DNA of 41,029 bases. Source: Candidatus Uhrbacteria bacterium (GTDB taxonomy: Bacteria; Patescibacteriota; Patescibacteriia; JACQRZ01). Position numbers and translations under genes: made by a program. Under the pieces are notes generated by a model, which worked only from the letters and a program-made list of their open reading frames with translations, searched no databases and was not told the origin of the DNA. Positions 8,047 to 16,974 of this stretch are shown in pieces; position 1 is the stretch's first letter, and each line of letters opens with the position of its first letter. The stretch covers positions 1 to 41,029 of the forward strand of contig JACQSC010000003.1 of NCBI GenBank assembly GCA_016206155.1, read 5' to 3'.

Positions 8047-9084
8047 ATGCAGGATCGCATCAATGTACTCGTAACCGGCGGCGCAGGCACCGTCGGGTCA
8101 AATCTCTGCGACCATCTTCTTTCGCAGAAAACGTATAACGTGATTTGTGTTGACAATTATTTTTCCGGTGTCGAGCACAATATAGACCGGCTGTTGTCAG
8201 ACCCGCATTTTGAGTTTATCCGCCACGATATCTCAGAGCCCCTTGACTTTGCCCACTATCCGGGGGTTGAGCGGTTCAAGACAGCGTTCGTGGGGGTGCA
8301 GGAAATCTATCACCTCGCAATTCCCGATGCGCCGCGCGCCTATCTTCCCTCGCCCGCCGAGGTGCTGATGCTTGGCGCGACAGGAACGAAGCATATCCTG
8401 GACCTTGCGCTGCGCCATCGCGCAAAAGTGTTGCTTGCGTCAGATACGAACGTTATCGGCACCATGCCTGAAGGCGAGGCGATCACCGAGGATACTCGTG
8501 GAGCATTTGACTTCCTGGATCCTCTGTCGGTGTTGGCGTCTGCGCAACGGTATGCGGAGACGATCTGCGAAACATATCGACGCCTCTACAATCTTGACGT
8601 TCGGATTGTGCGCATGCACAACGTTTATGGCCCGAATATGCATTTTGGCGATGGGCGCTTTATTCCCGAAATGATCGAGCGCGCACTTGCGGGCGAGGAG
8701 ATAGTGATTACACCGTCGCTGACCGCCGCGCCATTTCTCTTTCTTTCCGATGCCGTTGATGCGCTCGTGCGCGTGATGGGGCTGCGTACACCGGACATCT
8801 ATAACCTTGCGCATCCCACACTGTACCCACTTCAGGAGGTGGTACAGGTAATCATTGCACTGACAGGATCATTATCCACTGTACGGCAGGGACCAGCGCC
8901 AGCCGATGAGCAGGAATTGTACGCAGTGTGGCAGCGGAGCTGCCGTGCGGTGAGCATTGCAAAGATCAAGGAAGACGCCGAATGGTTTCCTGTTGTTCTG
9001 TTGCGCGACGGTCTCTCCCAAACCATCGATTATATGAAGTCTGTCCGCGGATTGGCGGATCTTCGCAGTATTCATAAGAAGTAA
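8047..9084 (+). CDS. Extended-SDR epimerase/decarboxylase-like protein lacking the YxxxK pair
   Basis: 345 residues with the architecture of NAD-dependent nucleotide-sugar enzymes (UDP-glucuronate decarboxylase/epimerase type). It has a GGAGTVGSNL nucleotide loop (11-20), an acidic VDNYFSG segment (35-41) and HDI after strand 4. VRMHNVYGPNMHFGDGRFIPEMIERAL (~188-214) is close to the family's substrate-side motif. The catalytic Tyr-x-x-x-Lys expected near residues 163-167 reads LASAQ, and the usual S-x-x-x-YG region reads SDTNVIG. The fold and cofactor site seem intact but normal catalysis is doubtful. It may bind a sugar nucleotide without the usual chemistry, or use other residues. 6 bases separate it from htrA. 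Confidence 0.8.
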   Translation: MQDRINVLVTGGAGTVGSNLCDHLLSQKTYNVICVDNYFSGVEHNIDRLLSDPHFEFIRHDISEPLDFAHYPGVERFKTAFVGVQEIYHLAIPDAPRAYLPSPAEVLMLGATGTKHILDLALRHRAKVLLASDTNVIGTMPEGEAITEDTRGAFDFLDPLSVLASAQRYAETICETYRRLYNLDVRIVRMHNVYGPNMHFGDGRFIPEMIERALAGEEIVITPSLTAAPFLFLSDAVDALVRVMGLRTPDIYNLAHPTLYPLQEVVQVIIALTGSLSTVRQGPAPADEQELYAVWQRSCRAVSIAKIKEDAEWFPVVLLRDGLSQTIDYMKSVRGLADLRSIHKK

Positions 9085-9090
9085 TACCCT

Positions 9091-10341
9091 ATGAACACAA
9101 CACGACCATCATCTCTTTTGCTCACAGCGGCAGTAGCGCTTCTCTGCGGAATTTTTGGCGGTGCGATTGCCATAAAAGTCATCAAGAACACTCCATCGGA
9201 GTCTCCACCCGAACAAGCGCGCACCGTTGAAATTCGTGGAAGCGAGGAGGAGCGCGTTGTCGATATGGTAAAAAATTCGTCGCCGTCTGTGGTGAGTATC
9301 ATCGTATCAAAAGACCTTGCGACCGTGTATCGGCGCACGGGGAATGTATTTCCCTTTGATGATATTTTTGACCAGCTGGGATTGCCGTTTGAATTCCGCA
9401 CGACGCCCGCACCGCGCCAACAGGAGAATACGCAAGAGCAGCCCGAAAAAAAGAAGGAATCGAAAAAGCAAAAAGTTGGCGGGGGAACCGGCTTTGTTAT
9501 TTCAGAAGACGGACTCATTATGACCAACCGCCATGTGGTGTCTGAAGAAGACGCAGATTACACGGTTGTCTTTGGCGACGGAAAAGAATACAAGGCGACC
9601 GTTCTTGCGAAAGATCAAATTCTGGATCTCGCCATTGTTAAAATTGATGCGAAGAATTTAACGCCACTGCCGCTTGGAGACTCTGACGCGATTCAAATAG
9701 GGCAGACCGTCATTGCTATTGGCAACACGCTTGCGGAATACAAGAACACGGTAACGCGAGGCGTGGTTTCCGGCATTGATCGGGAGGTGCGCGCGATGGA
9801 TGGCCGCGGGCAATCAGAGGTGATTCAAGAAGCGATTCAGACCGACGCCGCAATCAATCCGGGCAACTCCGGCGGCCCTTTGTTGAACTTGAAGGGGGAG
9901 GCGATTGGCATCAATACGGCAGTGAACCGCGAGGGGCAATCCATAGGGTTTGCCATTCCCATCAATCTCGCGAAGCGGTCGGTCGAGAGCGTGAAAAAAT
10001 ATGGAAAGATCGTGCGTCCATGGATCGGTGTTCGGTACACGTTGATCGATAGCGAATTCGTAAAAAACAATAACCTGCCGATCGATCACGGCGCGATGAT
10101 TATCGGCGACCCCACTCAGAAGGTTATTGGCGTTATTCCAAAGAGTCCGGCTGACAAGGCGGGACTGCGCGATGGGGATATTATCCTTGAACTGGACGGT
10201 AAAAAAATTGACCAAAGCCACTCGCTCGCCGGCGAGGTTGCGCGCCACGCACCAGGCGATGAGGTGACGCTAAAAGTGTTCTCAAAGGGAGATACGCGCG
10301 AGGTAAAGGTGAAGCTTGAGGAGTTTCAGGAGCAAAAATAG
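9091..10341 (+). CDS. htrA: HtrA/DegP-family serine protease with one PDZ domain
   Basis: 416 residues. An N-terminal membrane anchor (~9-30) places the protease outside the membrane. The trypsin-like domain carries His148 (TNRHVV), Asp179 (LDLAIVKI) and Ser260 (NPGNSGGPLL). A charged, disordered insertion (~104-128, Gln/Glu/Lys-rich) replaces the usual LA loop. One PDZ domain (~310-405) includes IGVRYT and SPADKAGLRDGDIILELDG. The family degrades or refolds misfolded envelope proteins. It is 2 bases before prfB, so they are in one operon. Confidence 0.93.
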   Translation: MNTTRPSSLLLTAAVALLCGIFGGAIAIKVIKNTPSESPPEQARTVEIRGSEEERVVDMVKNSSPSVVSIIVSKDLATVYRRTGNVFPFDDIFDQLGLPFEFRTTPAPRQQENTQEQPEKKKESKKQKVGGGTGFVISEDGLIMTNRHVVSEEDADYTVVFGDGKEYKATVLAKDQILDLAIVKIDAKNLTPLPLGDSDAIQIGQTVIAIGNTLAEYKNTVTRGVVSGIDREVRAMDGRGQSEVIQEAIQTDAAINPGNSGGPLLNLKGEAIGINTAVNREGQSIGFAIPINLAKRSVESVKKYGKIVRPWIGVRYTLIDSEFVKNNNLPIDHGAMIIGDPTQKVIGVIPKSPADKAGLRDGDIILELDGKKIDQSHSLAGEVARHAPGDEVTLKVFSKGDTREVKVKLEEFQEQK

Positions 10342-10343
10342 AT

Positions 10344-11429
10344 ATGGCCGACATTGCTTCTGAGATACACACACTGGAAGAAAAAATTCTCGACCTGCGC
10401 GAGCGGATCGGGATTGAGGCAAAACGCGCGCGCATTGTTGAGTGCGAGGCAGAGATGGCCGGGGAGCGTTTTTGGCTCGATCGTGACGCGGCCGCGCGGA
10501 TCAGCCAGGAGTTTGCCGACCTTAAAGAAGAAGTTGATGGGTGGGACGCGCTCTTGCAAGGAACACGCGACCTCTCAGAGCTTACAAGGGACGCAAGCCC
10601 CGAGCTGCTTGAAGAAATCGAACTGTCGTTTGTTGAGCTGAAAAAAAAGTTTTCCCAAACAGAATTTCGCGTTCTTCTCTCCGGTCCCTATGATCGCAAC
10701 AGTGCGCTTCTTGCGATTCACGCCGGCACCGGCGGCGTTGACGCCATGGATTGGGCAGAGATGTTACTTCGTATGTATCTGCGGTTTTGTGAACAGAAAA
10801 AATGGCGTGTGCGTATTCTCGATGAACAGCGGGGAGGCGAAGCGGGCGTGAAGAGCGCGGTTGTAAGCATCGAGGGAGCGTACGCCTATGGATATTTGAA
10901 AGCGGAGCACGGCGTCCATCGCCTGGTGCGTATCTCACCCTTTGATGCGGAGAAAATGCGCCATACGAGCTTTGCGCTGGTTGAAGTGATTCCTGATTTG
11001 GGCGATATCGCAGAGATTGACATACGACCAGAGGATATTCGTATCGATGTATTTCGTTCCTCGGGCGCCGGCGGACAGAGTGTGAACACAACCGATTCGG
11101 CGGTGCGCATCACGCACGTTTCAACCGGTATCGTTGTGTCGTGCCAGAACGAGCGGTCGCAGAGCCAGAATAAAGAAACAGCGCTTCGTTATCTGAAGGC
11201 AAAGCTTCATAGACTTAAAATAACAGAGCGAGAGGAAGAACGACAAGCGCTTCGCGGGGCATACAGCGAAGCGGCCTGGGGAAACCAGATTCGCTCATAC
11301 GTGATCTATCCCTATAAAATGGTAAAAGACCATCGGACGGAATACGAAACATCGGACACCCAAGGCGTACTTGATGGCGACATCTTACCGTTTATAGAGA
11401 GTTATCTACGCCATACGATCAAACCATAA
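10344..11429 (+). CDS. prfB: Peptide chain release factor 2
   Basis: 361 residues. It has the RF2 tripeptide anticodon SPF (198-200, in RISPFDAEKMRHTSF) that reads UAA/UGA, and the universal GGQ (243-245, SSGAGGQSVNTTDSAVRITH) that triggers peptidyl-tRNA hydrolysis. Length and domain order are normal. There is no in-frame TGA near codon 25, so the programmed +1 frameshift that autoregulates many prfB genes is absent. A functional RF2 implies UGA is read as stop in this organism, and several genes here end in TGA. Confidence 0.95.
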   Translation: MADIASEIHTLEEKILDLRERIGIEAKRARIVECEAEMAGERFWLDRDAAARISQEFADLKEEVDGWDALLQGTRDLSELTRDASPELLEEIELSFVELKKKFSQTEFRVLLSGPYDRNSALLAIHAGTGGVDAMDWAEMLLRMYLRFCEQKKWRVRILDEQRGGEAGVKSAVVSIEGAYAYGYLKAEHGVHRLVRISPFDAEKMRHTSFALVEVIPDLGDIAEIDIRPEDIRIDVFRSSGAGGQSVNTTDSAVRITHVSTGIVVSCQNERSQSQNKETALRYLKAKLHRLKITEREEERQALRGAYSEAAWGNQIRSYVIYPYKMVKDHRTEYETSDTQGVLDGDILPFIESYLRHTIKP

Positions 11430-11456
11430 TGGGGACGTAGGTCCTGAAAAGCTATC

Positions 11457-12917
11457 GTGTTTACACGCTATCGCATCTTCCGATACGCGCTTGGCTCTTT
11501 CTTGATTGGCGTTGCCGTGGCGTCACTGTTGCCGCTTGGGATATTTGAAGCGTATGTTGGGATGCTTGGCGCTATGTGCATTGGCGTTCTTGGCCGGAAC
11601 ATACTGTTTCTTCGTATCACAGCATTGTGCGTGGGTATTTCTATGCTTGGCATTCTTCGCGTTGGCATCTCGGCAGGGGAGCGGTTTTTTCTCCCTGAGC
11701 ACACCCCGTTTGCATTTGCGGGAACAGTGATTGCAGAGCCGACGCTTCGCGGATATTTTCAAACAGCCTCTGTTGATGTGATACGGGAGGGCGAATCACG
11801 GGGGATTATGCGCATTCGTCTTCCTATGATTCCCGAAGTACGGGTCACAGATGTGGTGCAAGGAACGTGCACCACCCTGCTTCCTGAGTGGAGAGCTCCG
11901 GGCGGCCGCCTGTTTCCTCCGTTATGCACGCAAAGCACAACAGAGATTCAATTCTCGTCGCGCCCCTCATTTTGGCGCATCCTTGCCGACGTTCGGCATT
12001 CATTCCAAGACGTTATTGACCGCGGTCTCTCTCCTCCGGCGTCGGACCTGCTTGGCGGACTGCTACTTGGCGTCCAGCAAACTTTTTCCGCAACGCTTAA
12101 GGAGGACTTCCGCCGCTCCGGCGTCTCCCATATCGTGGCAGTGTCGGGATTTAACATCACCATTATTATCGCGGCGCTCTGGAGTGTGTTCAAGCGGACA
12201 CCTTTGGGAAAGCGGCGAAGTTTTTGGCTTCTTGGCGGAGGAGTGGTGTTGTTTGTCTGCCTTACCGGCGCAGCGGCCGCGACAGTCCGCGCTGCGGTGA
12301 TGGGCCTCTTGGTGCTGTTTGGCGAGTCTCGCGGACGATTATCTCAAAGCGGACACGCGCTTTTTATCGCGGCCGCCGCAATGGTTGCGTGGGACCCCGC
12401 ACTTCTTCTTTTTAATGTCGGATTCCAGCTTTCAATAGCTGCAACTGCCGGCCTCATTGGTATCTCTCCAATCATTGAACCATATGTTCGCGCGCTTCCA
12501 TCGTGGGCGGGATTGAAGGATATTGGCATTCAAACACTATCCGCATTTATTGCAACGACGCCCATTATTACGGGCATGTTCCACACATTTTCTTTTGTCG
12601 CTATTCCCGCCAATCTTTTGATTGTTCCGCTTGTTCCAATGACCATGGCGGCCGGATTTGTATGGGGAGTGGCCGCAACCGTCGCGCACGGGTGGTTTAT
12701 TGATTTGCTAGCGCTTCCCGCAGTCGCCCTTCTCAACGCAATTATCGCTCTTGCGCAGTTTTTTTCCCATCTTCCGTTCGCTCAGGTGTCAGTTTCACTG
12801 TCAGCGCCGCACTCAATCGCCGTCGTTGTTGGCGGGTATCTGTTGCTTGGTATAGTAGTTATGGTTGCCAAGAGACAGTTGCGTTTAGCCAATCAAGAGG
12901 GTACAATAGCGGCATGA
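11457..12917 (+). CDS. comEC: ComEC/Rec2-family DNA-uptake channel (competence domain only)
   Basis: 486 residues from a GTG start. N-terminal TM segments are followed by an OB-like extracellular region (~80-165) and then the competence domain. That domain includes GLLLGVQQTFSATLKEDFRRSGVSHIVAVSGFNITII (~205-241), the family signature, followed by about eight TM helices. The C-terminal metallo-beta-lactamase domain of full ComEC is missing here, but a matching domain is encoded separately two genes downstream. ComEC moves single-stranded DNA across the inner membrane during natural transformation. Stop and the next ATG overlap (ATGA). Confidence 0.93.
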   Translation: MFTRYRIFRYALGSFLIGVAVASLLPLGIFEAYVGMLGAMCIGVLGRNILFLRITALCVGISMLGILRVGISAGERFFLPEHTPFAFAGTVIAEPTLRGYFQTASVDVIREGESRGIMRIRLPMIPEVRVTDVVQGTCTTLLPEWRAPGGRLFPPLCTQSTTEIQFSSRPSFWRILADVRHSFQDVIDRGLSPPASDLLGGLLLGVQQTFSATLKEDFRRSGVSHIVAVSGFNITIIIAALWSVFKRTPLGKRRSFWLLGGGVVLFVCLTGAAAATVRAAVMGLLVLFGESRGRLSQSGHALFIAAAAMVAWDPALLLFNVGFQLSIAATAGLIGISPIIEPYVRALPSWAGLKDIGIQTLSAFIATTPIITGMFHTFSFVAIPANLLIVPLVPMTMAAGFVWGVAATVAHGWFIDLLALPAVALLNAIIALAQFFSHLPFAQVSVSLSAPHSIAVVVGGYLLLGIVVMVAKRQLRLANQEGTIAA

Positions 12918-14149
12918 ATAAGAGAATAATTATTACCCTTTTTCTTTTTTTAAGCATCGCGCCGGCGGTTGCATCGGCGCAACTGCTCGTTACCCAAGAT
13001 GAGTGGGTCGGCATGCTTGATGCAAATACGGTCAAGCGCGGCTATACCATGACGACGCAATCGCGAGAAGGTTCAATTGGTATTCCCGCAAACGTTCTTC
13101 CCGGTCCAACACGCGCCCTCCTGCGGAGAAGTGTCGATCGGGAAGCGGCAGCATCAGCGCTTGCGCCGCGTGACGGTATGCGGTATGCGAGCGATCTTTT
13201 TTATTACGAGTTTTTTGATGTGGCGGCGCTGCAAGGCGAGGTTGTTTTGGCGCTTGAGAGCAAGCCGGTTGTACGCCGCGCGGGAGTATATCTCTTCGAT
13301 CCCCGGACGCAGCAGTGGTTTCCTCTGCGAACGACCGCCGTATCCTCTCACTATTTCCGCGCACATACCGACGTGCTTTCCGGATATGTCGCTGTGCTCG
13401 AATATGAAAATGACGACGCTGAATTCCTTTCGCTTATCGCAAGCGCGCGCGCTGTCGTTGCGGCTGATGGAGACGACCATCTCTATGTCGCTCATCACTC
13501 TCGAGACGTGTATCCAATTGCAAGCCTTACCAAGCTGATGACGGCGCTTATTTTTCTTGAGCACAATCCAGGATGGAATACGCGCGTTACCATAGCAAAA
13601 CAAGACGACACACCGCCGGCAAAGCTCGCGTTCCAAACGGGCGATGTTGTTACGGCGCGCGCTCTTTTTGACAGCATGCTCGTCGGATCAAAAAATAACG
13701 GTGCGCAAGCATTGAGTCGCGCGTCAGGTCTTTCACGGAACGAGTTTGTTAAAAAAATGAACGAGAAGGCGCAAAAACTTGGCATGAAAGATACTCGCTT
13801 TGTTGACGTCACGGGCTTGAGTCCCGGCAACAAGGGGGCTGCGCGCGATATCGCGCTCCTCGCGCGCGCCGCACTGAGTAACGGCGATATCCGCAGCGCG
13901 GCTGGCAAGAGAGCCGCGTCGGTCGGATTACTCAATCGCAAAAAAACGTTTTATGTTCCAACGACCAACGATCTTATTGCCAGCGGCATGAAAACGCTCG
14001 GTAAAACAGGGTATTTGCCAGAAGTGGGGTACAACCTCGCGCTGATAAAAAATCAGAACAACAAACCGATTGTCTTTGTGATTCTTGGCGCGCCAACATC
14101 AGATGATCGGTTTGCGCTCGGTAAGCGGTTGTTGGAGCGTCCATGGTAA
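12914..14149 (+). CDS. D-alanyl-D-alanine carboxypeptidase-like protein (peptidase S11)
   Basis: 411 residues with a signal peptide (~1-22, ending ASA-Q). A ~150-residue N-terminal beta-rich region of unknown type precedes the penicillin-binding S11 domain. All three active-site motifs are present: SLTK (204-207), SKN (259-261) and KTG (364-366). The enzyme should trim D-Ala from peptidoglycan stem peptides outside the membrane. Its ATG overlaps the comEC stop, and the following gene starts inside its last codons (7-nt overlap). It is thus locked between the two ComEC parts, so translation of the three is probably coupled. Confidence 0.9.
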   Translation: MNKRIIITLFLFLSIAPAVASAQLLVTQDEWVGMLDANTVKRGYTMTTQSREGSIGIPANVLPGPTRALLRRSVDREAAASALAPRDGMRYASDLFYYEFFDVAALQGEVVLALESKPVVRRAGVYLFDPRTQQWFPLRTTAVSSHYFRAHTDVLSGYVAVLEYENDDAEFLSLIASARAVVAADGDDHLYVAHHSRDVYPIASLTKLMTALIFLEHNPGWNTRVTIAKQDDTPPAKLAFQTGDVVTARALFDSMLVGSKNNGAQALSRASGLSRNEFVKKMNEKAQKLGMKDTRFVDVTGLSPGNKGAARDIALLARAALSNGDIRSAAGKRAASVGLLNRKKTFYVPTTNDLIASGMKTLGKTGYLPEVGYNLALIKNQNNKPIVFVILGAPTSDDRFALGKRLLERPW

Positions 14150-15039
14150 GGGCAGACACCGCGCTGCGCCGTTTTATCGTTGTTGCCGGAGGACTTTTTT
14201 TGTGCCTGACTGTTTTTTTGGGCATTACCGCATTTGCTGAAATACCTGATGAGCTGGAGATTGATTTTTTTGACGTTGGGCAAGGGGATGCGACGCTCAT
14301 TCAGACGCCGACGCACCATACTATCTTGATCGACGGAGGAAGAGATGCAACCGTGAGTCGGAAGATTGCGGCAGAGTTGCCATTCTATGATAAAACAATC
14401 GACCTTGTCATTCTCACGCATCCCGACCTCGACCATATGGGGGGACTGCCAGATGTGCTTCGCCGCTATCGAGTCGGTACTATTTTTTCTTTGGATGTGT
14501 CCAAGGATTTGGGCGCCTATCGTGCGATGATGGATCGCGCGCACGCAGACGGAATTCCTGTGGTTTCCGTATATGCGGGTGATACCATCCGTTTTGTGCC
14601 CGGTCTTGAAATGGTTGTCCTTGCACCGGAAAAGGGACAGATTAGGGAGGAGGACTTGAACAATTCCTCAATCGTTGTTAAACTCACGTACAATACTAAG
14701 CACTGGCTTTTTACTGGGGATGCGGCGGAGGAGAGCGAGAATCGCATGCGCGCTCGCGCACAGCCGCTTTCTGCCGACGTATTAAAAATAGGCCATCACG
14801 GAAGCCGCTTCTCAAGCAGCGCCGCATTTTTGCAGGCGGTTGGTGCGGATGTCGCCGTTATTTCGACGGGCGCGAAGAATCCATATGGCCACCCGCACCC
14901 AGAAGCGCTTGAGCGCGTGGCGCGCCAAGGTATGACAGTGTATCGAACAGACCGACAGGGCGATATTGAGATGCGAAGCGATGGAACGTTTATGACCATC
15001 ACCACCGAAAAACCCGAAAGACCAGCATCACCATTTTGA
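14143..15039 (+). CDS. Metallo-beta-lactamase-fold hydrolase of the ComEC C-terminal type
   Basis: 298 residues. An N-terminal membrane segment (~10-32) is followed by an MBL domain. It begins with IDFFDVGQGDATLIQTP, the signature of ComEC C-terminal domains. Metal motifs are THPDLDH (92-98), FTGDA and the GHHGS loop. In full-length ComEC this domain is proposed to degrade the non-transported strand. Here it is a separate membrane-anchored protein, so the ComEC function appears split over two genes with a carboxypeptidase gene between. Stand-alone relatives also exist, so the pairing with the channel is inference from order and overlap. Confidence 0.9.
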   Translation: MVRADTALRRFIVVAGGLFLCLTVFLGITAFAEIPDELEIDFFDVGQGDATLIQTPTHHTILIDGGRDATVSRKIAAELPFYDKTIDLVILTHPDLDHMGGLPDVLRRYRVGTIFSLDVSKDLGAYRAMMDRAHADGIPVVSVYAGDTIRFVPGLEMVVLAPEKGQIREEDLNNSSIVVKLTYNTKHWLFTGDAAEESENRMRARAQPLSADVLKIGHHGSRFSSSAAFLQAVGADVAVISTGAKNPYGHPHPEALERVARQGMTVYRTDRQGDIEMRSDGTFMTITTEKPERPASPF

Positions 15040-15056
15040 TTTTTAACATGAATGTT

Positions 15057-15623
15057 ATGGAGTCCAACGAAGAGCGATCACTTTTATTACTCAAGCCCGA
15101 TGCGGTTCGTCGTGGGCTCATCGGGGAGATTGTTCAGCGCTTTGAACAGCGCGAGTTTACCATTTGCGCGATGAAGATGATTCACGCAGGCAAAGAGCAA
15201 ATGCGGGCGCATTATGCGGCAAACGCCAACAATCCCGAATGGTTGAGCCGTGTTGGCCAGAACACGATTGAGGCATTTCGTGAAAATGGTAAAGATCCCA
15301 AAGCGGAGCTGGGCACCGATGACGTCCTTGAGGTTGGAAAACTCGGCATTGAATGGCTTGTTTCTTTTATGACAACGGGGCCGCTTGTTGCGATTGTGGT
15401 GAAGGGTCCCGACGCAGTTGCGATGGTGCGAAAAATTATCGGAAGCACCATGCCGTCAAAGGCGGATATCGGCTCTATACGTGGCGACTATTCTATTGAT
15501 TCGCCGGTCATCGCAACATTGGAAAAAAGAACAGTTCAAAATCTTATTCACGCATCCGGAAGCCGCGAAGAAGCAGAGTTTGAAGTGGGGCACTGGTTTA
15601 CAAAAGAGGAGCTATGTCGTTAA
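15057..15623 (+). CDS. ndk: Nucleoside diphosphate kinase (long form)
   Basis: 188 residues from the ATG at 15057 (MESNEERSLLLLKPDAV). ATG 15048 and TTG 15036 are alternative starts, the latter overlapping the previous stop. LLLLKPDAVRRGLIGEI is the conserved start of Ndk, and the phospho-accepting His165 is in NLIHASGS. The protein is longer than the usual ~140-150 residues because of an insertion at ~55-100 (NPEWLSRVGQNTIEAFRENGKD). This long form is also seen in some archaeal and CPR enzymes. It exchanges the gamma-phosphate among NTPs and dNTPs. It ends the operon; a tRNA gene faces it 10 bases on. Confidence 0.93.
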   Translation: MESNEERSLLLLKPDAVRRGLIGEIVQRFEQREFTICAMKMIHAGKEQMRAHYAANANNPEWLSRVGQNTIEAFRENGKDPKAELGTDDVLEVGKLGIEWLVSFMTTGPLVAIVVKGPDAVAMVRKIIGSTMPSKADIGSIRGDYSIDSPVIATLEKRTVQNLIHASGSREEAEFEVGHWFTKEELCR

Positions 15624-15632
15624 CGCGCGCAC

Positions 15633-15704
15633 TGGACCTGACGGGAATCGAACCCGCGCCACGCGTATGTCAAGAACGGTATGCTGCCATTACACCACAG
15701 GCCC
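15633..15704 (-). tRNA. tRNA, probably Val(GAC), with poorly paired anticodon stem
   Basis: Read on the minus strand: acceptor GGGCCTG/CAGGTCC (one G-U; a tandem GGACCTG just upstream, up to 15710, would pair perfectly), D arm GTGT-AATGGCA-GCAT, T arm GCGGG-TTCGATT-CCCGT, discriminator A. The anticodon loop TTGACAT is that of Val(GAC), with U33 and A37. The flanking stem strands CGTTC and ACGCG pair in only three of five positions. No CCA is encoded. A minus-strand TACAAT box (15724-15729) lies at the right distance upstream. Confidence 0.7.
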
Positions 15705-15730
15705 AGGTCCATGCGCAGAGATAATTGTAA

Positions 15731-15765
15731 CACAAAAAGAACCCCTTTGCGAGGTTCTTTTTGTG
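15731..15765. terminator. Bidirectional terminator-like hairpin
   Basis: CACAAAAAGAACC (15731-15743) pairs perfectly with GGTTCTTTTTGTG (15753-15765) around a 9-nt loop. The A and T tracts are symmetric, so it may work on either strand between the tRNA and alr. Confidence 0.55.
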
Positions 15766-15831
15766 ACATACGCGTAGACCCGTAGTGTTACGGTACCGCC
15801 TTTAACTATAAGAATAGCAAACGTAAAAAAA

Positions 15832-16974
15832 ATGTCAAGTATTTTGAAGAGGATTCTCAAGTTTATTCGAAAGGCGCGCACACACTATACGACGCTTGTT
15901 TCGGTGCGCATTTCTCTGTCAACGCTTCAGAATAATCTCAGGGCATTTCAAAAAACGTTTCCAAGCCTCGCCTTTGCGCCGGTACTCAAAAGCAACGCAT
16001 ACGGCCATGGGCTGGTTGCTGTTGCGCGCCTATTTGATCGTGACGGCCTGCCCTTTTTTTGCGTTGATTCCTACGCAGAGGCGCTTATTCTGCGCAACGA
16101 GGGAATCAGGACGCCGGTTCTTATTATCGGATATACGCTGCCAGAGAACATGCGCGCGCATCGTCTGCGCAACGTTGCGTTTACCATTGCAAGTATTGAA
16201 GTGCTGAAGGAAGTGGCGTCATTGAACATTCCGCTTGAATGCCATCTTAAAATTGATACCGGCATGCATCGGCAGGGGATTTTACCCGACCAGATTCCTG
16301 AAGCTCTTGCACTCCTGGCGCATGCGCCACAGATGCGCCCCACCGGCATCATGTCGCATCTCGCCGATGCGGATGGGATTGACGACGCATTCACACGGGA
16401 GCAAATCAAGGTATGGAATGAAACAGCCGCACGCCTCAAGGTCGCATTACCCGCGTTGCGGTTTATCCATTGTTCGGCGACAGAGGGTAGCCGCTATGCA
16501 GACGGAATCGCCGCCAATGTTTTGCGTTTGGGGATTGGTCTGTATGGATGCACGGAAACAGCGCCGGTCGCGGTTGAGCCCGCGCTCGAACTTGTTTCAT
16601 CTGTAAGCTCAATACGAACAGTCAAAATAGGGGAGAAGATAGGATATGGAGCAACCTACACAGCGCCGCGCGATATGCGTGTTGCGACCGTGCCGGTAGG
16701 ATACGCAGAAGGCATCGACCGGCGACTTTCAAATATCGGCATAATGATGGTGCACGGACAACCGTGTCTTATTGTTGGGCGCGTCAGCATGAACATGACG
16801 ACCATTGATATCACCGATGTCGAGCCGACAGTTCATATCGGGGATGAAGTAGTGGCAATCAGTAGGCGACGCGAAGATGCAAATTCGTGCGAATCAATCG
16901 CCCGCCAATGCGGAACGATCCCTTACGAAATTTTGGTACACATTCCAGCAACCTTGCGCAGGAACATCGTTTAG
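15832..16974 (+). CDS. alr: Alanine racemase
   Basis: 380 residues, PLP-dependent fold-type III. The PLP lysine is Lys53 in PVLKSNAYGHG. The C-terminal domain has the catalytic-Tyr region KIGYGATYTAP (~278-288) and VPVGYAEGIDRRLSN. The substrate-side GRVSMNMTTIDITD motif is also present. It supplies D-Ala for peptidoglycan, complementing the carboxypeptidase upstream. A weak TATAAG box at 15807-15812 may be its promoter. It is monocistronic: the next gene is on the opposite strand. Confidence 0.95.
   Translation: MSSILKRILKFIRKARTHYTTLVSVRISLSTLQNNLRAFQKTFPSLAFAPVLKSNAYGHGLVAVARLFDRDGLPFFCVDSYAEALILRNEGIRTPVLIIGYTLPENMRAHRLRNVAFTIASIEVLKEVASLNIPLECHLKIDTGMHRQGILPDQIPEALALLAHAPQMRPTGIMSHLADADGIDDAFTREQIKVWNETAARLKVALPALRFIHCSATEGSRYADGIAANVLRLGIGLYGCTETAPVAVEPALELVSSVSSIRTVKIGEKIGYGATYTAPRDMRVATVPVGYAEGIDRRLSNIGIMMVHGQPCLIVGRVSMNMTTIDITDVEPTVHIGDEVVAISRRREDANSCESIARQCGTIPYEILVHIPATLRRNIV

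Noticed and set aside
10344-10440. Programmed +1 frameshift in prfB
   Set aside because: The reading frame is continuous with no early in-frame TGA, so no frameshift is needed.
10344-15039. UGA recoded as glycine (Gracilibacteria/Absconditabacteria code)
   Set aside because: A complete RF2 is present, several genes end in TGA at the expected length, and no conserved Gly is coded by TGA.
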